Origin: Saccoglossus kowalevskii
Lineage: Eukaryota > Hemichordata > Enteropneusta > Harrimaniidae
Assembly (NCBI RefSeq): GCF_000003605.2
Contig: NW_003112481.1
Span: forward strand, 262,883 to 290,427
Length of the DNA stretch: 27,545 nt
Reading direction: 5' to 3'
Shown here piece by piece: positions 19,666 through 27,545 of this stretch. The position numbers were made by a program, and so were the translations under genes. How positions within the stretch are numbered: the stretch's first letter is position 1; each line of letters opens with the position of its first letter. A model generated the notes under the pieces. The model worked only from the letters and a program-made list of their open reading frames with translations. It had not been told where the DNA came from and ran no database searches.

Positions 19666-22600
19666 GTAGGTTTTTTTTTTGTTGCGCAACCAAGTAATGC
19701 GTACATAGATCATTGCATATTATATTTTAAGGGATACAGGTTGAAACTGGTATGTAGTTTTGGGCTCTGTCTGTCAAAAATCTTGCTGTTTGTAGATGTG
19801 GTCCATTCCCAAACAGACGATTGTCGGACTATTGAAACATGATTGAGTTGAGATGTGTGACCCGTGCACTGCCAAGGACCAAAACGGATGAGTCACTTCC
19901 GCATTGTCACAGGTGCATGTTGTTGTAAGCGTAATTTTGCTCCGATCATCGTTCATTCGAGATGCTTCAAACACTATGCGTTATTCAAATGTATAATCGT
20001 ATATCAATACACAACCTTTCCGTCATTATTACTCTTCAGATTTACATGAAAGCGCCCTCATGCACATTCAAAATTCTAAGAAGGCCTTAGTCACTATTAA
20101 TACATTGCCAGCACGTTTTTTCACAGACCTTCACTTTCCCCCATGTTCAAATGTTCATACTACTGTGTAGCCTGATGTCCAGCCACAATCTCCCATGTGA
20201 AATTTTATTTCTACGAATATACACTGCCAATATGCAATCTTTCTTATACTCGTCGTTAATTGGTTGAGGCATTACAGTTGGTACTACTTTTAAAGATGTC
20301 CTCCAAAACATTGTCACCTGACAAAAGCAGTGTTTGTAGATTCTGGGAAGGAAAAGATCCAGTCATTCTCAAAAACATGCCTCTATTATGATCACCCCCA
20401 ATCTCATTAAAATAAGATCCTAGTTTTGACTTTTGTTTTTTATATATTTATTTTATTTTGATCTAGTATGTATTTTTGGAAGTTTTGGTAATTGCAAAAG
20501 CTAACAAGGATCTGACCAAATGCCTATGTAAATTTTTTTCAAATCTTGCATAAGTAACAGCCAATCACAGACCCCTTTTATACAAGCTGTCAGTTGCTTA
20601 CTTTTCAGTGTAGCGATACTCTACGGGCAATCTTTCTGTACATTATATTTTGCCCTCTTGAATAAACCATTAATAAAAAATTACTAGTATACTTTTTTAT
20701 TTACAAAAGAAATTCCACAGCATTTTACAAGTTTTGTCATTACATTGAATATTTTTTTCACTTCCAACAAATGTGTAGTGTCCTGATGCATTTTTGCCAG
20801 CCAAGGTTTGTTTATTCAGTAATCGCTTCAATCAAACACTGAGCATAATTATCTAGAATGGAAGCAAAAAATAAGTAAATTGTAATGATTAGAACACTGT
20901 ATGCAGTTATAGTAAACAATGCAAACTGATTTTAACGATCACCAGCCCATGGCATCGATGCAGAATATTGGAGCAAAAAGTGTTTCCTGAGCAATTTTGA
21001 TGTGTTCCAAATAAAAAATATTTTATTCCAGTCCAAATCAGCTCAATTACTTTAATAAAGAGTTATTGTATAATGTACAAAATGTTGATACATTTTGATG
21101 AATATTTACAGCTTCTGCTTCAATACCATAGATGATTCTGGCGCGATCGTCAACAAAACATCGCCCGTCTCCAGGGCAAGTGACTGGAAAATGATACCTG
21201 TGTTCAGTCCAATCGGTGGAAAAAAATCGTCACTCCCGGAATAACTACGCAAAATAACGATCTAAACTGGAATCATTCAAGTCACAATATAAACATAAAA
21301 ATGATGACTTTCAATGCATTTGACAATGTACCGAAAAGCCGTGTTTTTCCTGATCGTTTTCTTCGCTAATGTTGATATAATCCGCCATTTTTTTTTAGTA
21401 TGTTTGCGACCCGATTCTGTCCGGTGACATCATCAGGCGTGCTATAGAAGGAAATCTGTGATTCGTTGACTAAAATCGTCGATAGTGGGTCTCGTTGAAA
21501 ACTCATTACATAGGCAGAGGCTCAGAAGTATGTAGGGCTGAATTAAAAATAAATCTCAAAATCAAAGTAGAATAATAAAATAAAAAGGCATTAATAACAA
21601 AAGAAATACAAAATAAAATAAAATAAAAATAAGTTTATAGCCAAAATAATTAAAGCCTGTACAATGCATCAGATTGTGATCACCCAAACCGTTCCAGGAT
21701 CAATCACAAACACAGACAGTCTTCGCTTTCCTTCGCGTACACCAACCAACTTTCCCTCATCCTAACAAAAAAAATTTGTTGTTTTCTCCTAACATCCTGT
21801 CCCGGTTCATTTTTGAGAAATCCATGAACACCAAATATTTGTTCAGTCTTGTGAGCATATGCCGCATCTAATCTAAATACTGTACAATATCTTCTCAGTA
21901 GTCTGTGTTTAATCAGTACTAGAGGAAACTAAATTATACCTATAAACAAAATGATTTAAGGAGCTGTTTCTCAGAGATGACTAGGCCAATTTAGATCAAA
22001 GTTGGTATGATGCCTACTTTCCCATGAATGCAATGAACATTTCTGTTTAAATTTTGTACAAAGACAGTATAATACCAATAGATACGTCAACATCAACATT
22101 ATTTTATAATTTGATTCAATATGACTGCCCAATGTCCAATTCTCGTGTAAAAGCACTAAATCATAATTTTTTACAAATCTATCAACTATTAATGGTTTCA
22201 ATCTAATCTCAATGAATTCATCAGCATCAAATTGATATGTCAGATCACCAAATTTTGTACGGGGACTGTGTCATTAACAATTTTTAATATATTCTATATA
22301 TTCTCTGCATAAACAAAAACTTTATATTTTTATAATCCAGTAGAAAGCAAGATGGATATGCAAATGAAAGAAGAAAAAAAATCAACTGATACTATTTCAA
22401 GTGGCAGTGGTGATAGTCAGAATGCCAAAATGGATACCAGTACAAAGGAGGAGAGTACAACAACCTCACAAACTATCAGTAACAACAGTGCAACAACAAC
22501 AACTGCAGCATCAGTTGTGAGTGAGGAATCAGAACAATCAGAGCAAGCTAACAAAATGACTTCTGAGTCTGCCAACAAGCAGGGCACTGTGTCCACACCC

Positions 22601-25526
22601 TCCACACAAAGTGCCACACCTAAAGAAACTGTAGATTTTAAAATTGTTTATAATAAGAGAAAATATGATATTACATTTGAATTGGATAATACTGTAGCTA
22701 ATTTAAAACAACATATCCAGACATTGACAGGTGAGTTGTATTCACTAGTCACTGGTGTATAAGAATAATCTTCTCTGTCACTGCAATGTCCTTTGAGCCA
22801 ATGGAGCTGCATGTAAATCTTGGTGGCCTGAAATATGCAGAGCTTATGTGCCTCTGTCCATCTAATGTCATTTCTCAGGCATGCTATCAGTATCTATGTA
22901 TTCAGTTTCTGCTTTGTTTGAAACTTCAATCTTTGAACCCTGTGAACATGTTGTTGAGTAGTACCGGTAGTTTATTTGCAGCTGCAGTTATTTTGTGGCT
23001 GTAAGTTAAAAATCTGTACAAAAGGCAAGACATGATACAATGGCACATGGACTGGGTTTACTGTCTCTTTGTTTCACGATTTTATTTTAATGGCCGCCTA
23101 TATGGAATAATCTTTCAAAAAACGGTTACAAAAAGTGTATCATAGGTGACACCAATCTACTGGTACATTCATGATTGTCCATTTATGATTCACAGCAGGT
23201 ATTGGAAAAAGATGATAGGAAACCCATTGCCAGCAATGTACACATATTGCACAGATCCACATAACCCATATGTTATGTTGTAAAGGAAATAATAACGATT
23301 GTTGAATATCATGTTTGAATGGCCTTGTCCATATTCAAATTACAAGTGTCCGAGATGTCACCTGATGATATGTTTCAATATCAATCTGTCAAACTTTAGT
23401 TCAACCAGAAATAATTAGTTACCATTACCTCATTGTTTCAGATGCCGGTAAGAAAAATGACAAGATCTATTATAGTGCTCATTGCAGACCTGTTCTGCAT
23501 ATAGTGCTCATCGCAGGCCTCTTCTATACATAGCGTTCATCACAGACCTCTTCTGTACACAGCGCTCATCTCAGATCTCTTCAACACATATTGCTCATCG
23601 CAGGCCTCTTTTTCACATAGCACTCATTGCAGACCTCTTCTGTACACAGCGCTCATCACAGACCTCTTCAACACATAGCACTTATCGCAGGCCTCTTCTG
23701 CACATAGCACTCATTGCAGGCCTCTTCTGTACACAGCGCTCATCGCAGGCCTCTTCTATACATAGTGCTCATTGCAGTTCTCTTTTACACGTAGTGTTCA
23801 TTGCAGACTTCTTCTACACATAGCACTCATCGCAGGCCTCTTCTACACATAGCACTCATCTCAGGCCTCTTCTACACATACCTCTCATTGCAGACCTCTT
23901 CTACACGTAGTGTTCATTGCAGGCCTCTTCTACACATAGTGCTCATTGCAGACCTGTTCTGCACAAACCACTCAACATAGGCCTGTTCTACACATGGCAT
24001 TCATTGCAGGCCTCTTCTACACATAGCGTTCATCCCAGACTTCTTCTACACATAGCACTCATCTCAGGCCTCTTCTACACATACCTCTCATTGCAGACCT
24101 CTTCTACACGTAGTGTTCATTGCAGGCCTTTTCTACACGTAGTGCTCATTGCAGACCTGTACTGCACAAACCACTCAACATAGGCCTGTTCTACACATGG
24201 CATTCATTGCAGGCCTCTTCTACACGTAGTGTTCATCGCAGTTTTCTTCTACACATACCACTCATCGCAGGCCTCTTCTACACATAGCACTCATCGCAGG
24301 CCTCTTCTACACATAGCACTCATCGCAGGCCTCTTCTACACGTAGTGTTCATCGCAGTTTTCTTCTACACATACCACTCATCGCAGGCCTCTTCTACACA
24401 TAGCACTCATCGCAGGCCTCTTCTGCACATACCACTCATCGCAGACCTCTTCTACATGTACTGTTCATTGCAGGCCTCTTCTACACATAGTGATCATTGC
24501 AGACCTCTTCTGCACAAACCACTCAACATAGGCCTGTTCTACACATGGCATTCATTGCAGGCCTCTTGTACACATAGCGTTCATCCCAGACTTCTTCTAC
24601 ACATAGCACTCATCTCAGGCCTCTTCTACACATACCTCTCATTGCAGACCTCTTCTACACGTAGTGTTCATTGCAGGCCTCTTCTACACATAGTGCTCAT
24701 TGCAGACCTGTTCTGCACAAACCACTCAACATAGGCCTGTTCTACACATGGCATTCATTGCAGGCCTCTTCTACACATAGCGTTCATCCCAGACTTCTTC
24801 TACACATAGTACTCATCTCAGGCCTCTTCTACACATACCTCTCATTGCAGACCTCTTCTACACGTAGTGTTCATTGCAGGCCTTTTCTACACGTAGTGCT
24901 CATTGCAGACCTGTACTGCACAAACCACTCAACATAGGCCAGTTCTACACATTAATGTAGCTAATATTTGAAAAAAGCTGAAAAGATAAATTTTCCTAGT
25001 TTTTAAAATCAGATCTGATTGGTCTTCATAAATTGTTTAAAAATGTGAAGATAATAATTTTTTTTAATAAAAATTCTTTGAGATACAAGCATATTTTTTC
25101 ATGCAAAATATTGTTTTGAAAATAAAAAAACTACGCCAATTGTAGCTGCAGGTAAACTAGGTACATGTTGAATTTGTTGGGGAGCAGGGGTAGATGAAAG
25201 GATAATTGTATTAATTTTAGTGTGAACAGTCTCTTCATCAGCTGACGCCATTATATACCATTCATATCAGCTTTCTGTTGAGGCTTTTAAAAAGCTGTGT
25301 GTTAAAATAATGATTGTTATTTCAATGAATCTCTTCATATTTATAGCTGTTCCACCTGCAATGCAGAAAGTTATGTTTAAAGGTTTGATGAAAGATGACA
25401 AAACACTAAGAGATTCCAAAGTGATAAAAGGTGCTAAAGTGATGGTGGTTGGATCCACACTTACTGATGTTATCGCTGTCAATACACCAGCTGCAGAAGC
25501 TGCTAAAGAAGAGAAGACAGAAACAG
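19650..25526 (+). CDS. UBFD1: UBFD1-like ubiquitin-family domain protein, 5' part (three exons)
   Basis: An adaptor-type protein with an N-terminal ubiquitin-like (UBL) domain; the human family member is a poorly characterised nuclear/cytosolic polyubiquitin-binding protein. Exons seen are 19650-19665 (16 nt, inferred), 22341-22730 and 25347-25526, all joined in phase 1. Exon 2 encodes about 100 residues of Ser/Thr/Glu/Lys-rich low-complexity sequence and then the UBL start VDFKIVYNKRKYDITFELD. Exon 3 completes the fold with VPPAMQKVMFKGL, DDKTLRDSKV and KGAKVMVVGST, followed by DVIAVNTP, the characteristic UBFD1 string. The downstream C-terminal domain of the family is not found before 27545, so the gene continues past the window. 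The ATG at 22352 is in the same frame and could be an alternative start. The 2.6-kb second intron holds a 29-bp minisatellite. Frames running past 22730 and 25526 are intron read-through. Confidence 0.85.
21540..21640. repeat. A-rich simple sequence
   Basis: A/AT-rich low-complexity stretch in UBFD1 intron 1 with an (AAAAT)n-like core at about 21608-21632. It is possibly the tail of an old retroelement, but no body is recognised. Confidence 0.5.
23470..24952 (+). repeat. 29-bp minisatellite with 203-bp higher-order units, in UBFD1 intron 2
   Basis: About 51 tandem units of 29 bp with core GCAGGCCTCTTCTACACA. Spacing is exactly 29 bp between sampled units (24261, 24290, 24319; the first unit at 23478 is 27 x 29 away). 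A diagnostic variant, CACAAACCACTCAACATAG, recurs at 23961, 24164, 24512, 24715 and 24918, with spacings 203, 348, 203 and 203, that is 7, 12, 7 and 7 units. This shows higher-order duplication. Long open frames across the array (113, 88, 129 and 88 codons) arise because 29 is not a multiple of three and successive units are read in rotating frames. They are not genes. Confidence 0.95.
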
Positions 25527-25718
25527 GTGATTACTCCTCACTACCGACTTGTGAATTCTAGTGTATCAATAAGTGTGCACTCTAATCCAATCTAACACAT
25601 TTCATTTCTCATTTGGCAATTTCACTTACTGTACTATTACGGTAGTAGTGTATGCACTTGCCTATAAGATGTGTGGCTATGGCCAAAATGAGTCGTATCT
25701 GAGGCAGTAAGAGGCTAA

Positions 25719-25882
25719 TTCAAATTTTGCAATACTGAGCATGTTACTGCACATATGTGCAATGCATTGTGGGAGACAACTTCAAATTTTGCACTACTGA
25801 GCATGTTACTGTACATATGTGCAATGCATTATGGGAAGTAACTTCAAATTTTGCACTACTGAGCATGTTACTGCACATATGT
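25719..25882. repeat. 62-bp tandem repeat, about 2.6 copies
   Basis: TTCAAATTTTGC, ACTGAGCATGTTACTG and ACATATGTGCAATGCATT recur with exact 62-bp spacing (ATGTTACT at 25741, 25803 and 25865). The units include the 14-bp palindrome TGCACATATGTGCA. The overlapping short open frames on both strands are a by-product. It lies in the intron after UBFD1 exon 3. Confidence 0.9.
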
Positions 25883-26318
25883 ATATTTGTATATAATAGA
25901 AAAATATTATCACACAAGAAATGTTTTTCACAATATTGGGACAATTATAATACTTATGAAAAAAGTGTGACAAAGTCAATTATGACAATTCTCCATGACA
26001 TTTGGGACTCATACGGTGACCAACAATCTTTTTTGGCCCCCACCCATACGTTTCATACTTAACTAAATTCAAGGGTGGACCGAACTCATGACTTTTGGAT
26101 CTAGAAACCAGCTAACTGTTTCATTCATGAGAAAGGTATTTATGGTTGTTAGCTTGATTGAACAACGTATTCCCTTAATATACAAACAGAAAAAATGCTT
26201 GAAAGGTTCTCTTCCATAAATCCCCTGTCTATACATCTTCTCAGCTCTGTGGGGGATGGATGTTCAGTGGAAAGAGGCCAATCTACGAGACTCATCTCAG
26301 GGCTATATACAGTCAAAC

Positions 26319-26370
26319 CTGTCTATAAAGGACAGTCAGTGGACTGAGCCAAACTGTCCTTTATAGACAG
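26319..26370. repeat. Perfect 18-bp inverted repeat (hairpin element)
   Basis: CTGTCTATAAAGGACAGT (26319-26336) and its exact reverse complement (26353-26370) flank a 16-nt loop. A further GGTCTTTATATGG follows at 26373. The perfect arms suggest a young foldback element or a terminus of a dispersed family. No target duplication is evident. Confidence 0.85.
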
Positions 26371-26490
26371 ATGGTCTTTATATGGAGGTGGCCTAATTTA
26401 TTCATTTAATCATGAATATTAATTAGGGCCGGAATGTTAAGGGAGATCATAAGCAAAACATAAAAACAAACCTACAATGAACAGGTCTTT

Positions 26491-26629
26491 TTAATAAAAA
26501 TCACTCATTTTCATTGGTGTTTCAGCTCGGACTTTCACACTCTCGCCATGCAGTCTTATTCCCCAGTCTCTTACACATATTCCATCACAGGCGGTAATCA
26601 GTCCCATCGTTAGTATTGTCGATTGTACA
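26491..26629 (-). CDS. Candidate minus-strand terminal exon, unrecognised
   Basis: I do not recognise the product. On the minus strand a strong acceptor (CATTTTGTCACAG) is followed at 26629 by an open frame. It reads SIL/TMGLITACDGIC-like residues, then VRDWGIRLHGESVKVRAE, and ends at TAA after MKMSDFY. The composition is more protein-like than the surroundings. A TTTATT at about 26397 would be a minus-strand AATAAA about 95 nt downstream. Upstream of the acceptor the frame becomes Phe/Cys-rich, as expected for intron. It is antisense to the UBFD1 gene body. It could be a nested gene's last exon, an element fragment or chance. Confidence 0.25.
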
Positions 26630-26636
26630 CTGTGAC

Positions 26637-27012
26637 AAAATGCACAGGAAAAGTTGCCGTGTTTGAAAAAACAAACATTAAAAATGAAGAAGCATTGGTA
26701 ATAAACAAAATTTACCAAACTCATAACGATTGCTCCAACTCTCGGTGTTGAATCAGAAAGTCAAACGAACCGGAAATGAAACGCGGTGATCGTACATTTT
26801 ACAGTTATTTGTTGCAAGCATCGACCTGTCAAAACTGCCCAAACAAATTTGCTCGATTGCGAATTATTGATATTACTGTTTATATAAAAAGAGGATCAAA
26901 ATAGAAAACATCTTTCGTTGAGAATAACCCCGAGATGACCCCTCAGTAACAATACGTTTTGCCCATGCGCTAGCTTTAGTAGCATAATTTATAACGATCA
27001 ACAACAAACAAC
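26637..27012. other. Unassigned DNA
   Basis: No gene is recognised. The pyrimidine-rich tract on the minus strand up to 26660 would be the acceptor region of the candidate minus exon. The rest is ordinary AT-rich sequence. Confidence 0.35.
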
Positions 27013-27105
27013 ATGGCGGCCAAAATAGGTCGGACTTTGCAATCCCGCGATGAAAACGAATGTTTTATTATTTTGTTGGATATTTCATGTCGACAATGTA
27101 AATAA
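27013..27105 (+). promoter_or_regulatory. ATGGCGGCC (YY1-like) element with a 30-codon ORF
   Basis: ACAACATGGCGGCCAAAATAG matches the YY1 core that often overlaps start codons at TATA-less promoters. From this ATG a 30-codon frame (starting MAAKIGRTLQSRDE) ends at TAA 27103-27105, which overlaps an AATAAA at 27101-27106. It could be a promoter with a short upstream ORF or a first exon. No donor or partner exon is identifiable here. Confidence 0.25.
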
Positions 27106-27354
27106 AACATCTCTCATTTAATAAATCTGGTTCATTGTTCTTGTTTTCGAGACGGGGGGAGTTTGCTCTTCATGTGCGAGACAGTCCACAGAAGTGCCGC
27201 TGGCCGGCTGGGGATCGATAGTATACCGGGGGTGGTACCGATCAGAAACAAGCTAGTTTTTCATTTCAAATTTTGAATGAAACTGTTTTAATTTGTTGTT
27301 AAAATCTTTCCAGTCTCCAGACGTTACATTCAGATGATATTCAACTTTTTTTTT

Positions 27355-27545
27355 AGCTCCGCTGTTGACTTTGTCGAGCGGAGCTTATCATATGAGTGAT
27401 TGTCCGACGTCGTCGTCCGGTGTCCGTCGTCCGTGTCAATGTTTTACTTTTTCGACTTCTTCTTGAAACTACATGGCCTGAATGCTTTGAAACTTGGTGT
27501 ATATGTACCTTGGGTAGACCTCTCTCAGATTTGTTCATTTCATGA
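27355..27545 (+). repeat. Left end of a dispersed repeat (GCTCCGCT...AGCGGAGC, TCGTCCG-rich)
   Basis: AGCTCCGCT (27355-27363) and AGCGGAGCT (27377-27385) are inverted. They are followed by a GTCCG/GTCGTC-rich stretch and then TTTTTCGACTTCTTCTTGAAA and GAAACTTGGTGTATATGTA. This layout resembles a dispersed repeat I recall from marine invertebrate genomes, with CGTCCGTCGTCC followed by a TTCTTCT-containing segment. The window ends inside it. The minus ORF at 27353-27538 is simple-sequence artefact. Confidence 0.55.

Noticed and set aside
22417-22617. Minus-strand hydrophobic ORF within UBFD1 exon 2
   Set aside because: It is antisense to the Ser/Thr/Glu-rich tail; hydrophobicity arises from complementing those codons.
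23482-24937. Four long plus-strand open frames rich in His/Ser/Leu repeats
   Set aside because: They are rotating-frame readings of a 29-bp tandem repeat, contain no non-repeat domain, and lie in an intron of UBFD1.
23470-24952. Direct repeats of about 29 bp considered as a CRISPR array
   Set aside because: Units are head-to-tail with no unique spacers, and the context is an animal intron.
27353-27538. Minus-strand Arg/Ser/Thr-rich ORF
   Set aside because: It is produced by the GTCCG/GTCGTC-rich start of a dispersed repeat.

Overview
This is a window of animal nuclear DNA. It is AT-rich by eye, has spliceosomal introns, animal gene families (an SR splicing factor with an RS domain, a UBFD1-type ubiquitin-like protein), non-LTR retrotransposon debris and small inverted-repeat transposons. 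The mix suggests a marine invertebrate, possibly a non-vertebrate deuterostome such as a hemichordate, lancelet or echinoderm. That placement is inference; a mollusc or other invertebrate cannot be excluded from sequence alone.

Layout. (1) 1-5640: repeat-rich DNA with one convincing gene on the minus strand. Its coding exon (2674-3438) encodes a 254-residue, membrane-anchored FkbM-type methyltransferase, preceded by a splice acceptor, with probable 5' UTR exon(s) near 4587-5001. Copies of a TTAA-flanked inverted-repeat transposon (MITE) lie at 1266-1539 and 3937-4068. (2) 5640-9031: a CCAAT/octamer cluster without an assigned gene, then a mosaic of repeats around a frameshifted LINE 3' end (about 6950-8034), then another MITE (8726-9031). 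(3) 9370-12900: a complete SRSF2 (SC35) gene on the plus strand with four coding exons, 215 residues, a GC-AG second intron and a 42-nt third exon. (4) 12900-19640: mostly unassigned DNA with a strong hairpin, strong but unexplained splice-site pairs just downstream of SRSF2, a second copy of a dispersed repeat, a MITE end and a decayed reverse transcriptase. (5) 19650-25526: the 5' part of a UBFD1 gene on the plus strand (16-nt first coding exon, a second exon with a low-complexity tail and the start of the ubiquitin-like fold, a third exon finishing that fold). The rest lies beyond the window or was not found. Its second intron holds a 1.5-kb minisatellite of 29-bp units with a 203-bp (7 x 29) higher-order period. 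(6) 25527-27545: a 62-bp tandem repeat, an 18-bp perfect hairpin, a possible minus-strand last exon, an ATGGCGGCC promoter-like element and the start of a dispersed repeat.

The three genes are unrelated in function: splicing regulation, ubiquitin-like signalling and a Golgi/ER-type methyltransferase. Nothing indicates that they work together. I found no convincing undescribed multi-gene system. The most distinctive items are the phase-locked intronic minisatellite, the SRSF2 exon architecture and the TTAA MITE family.
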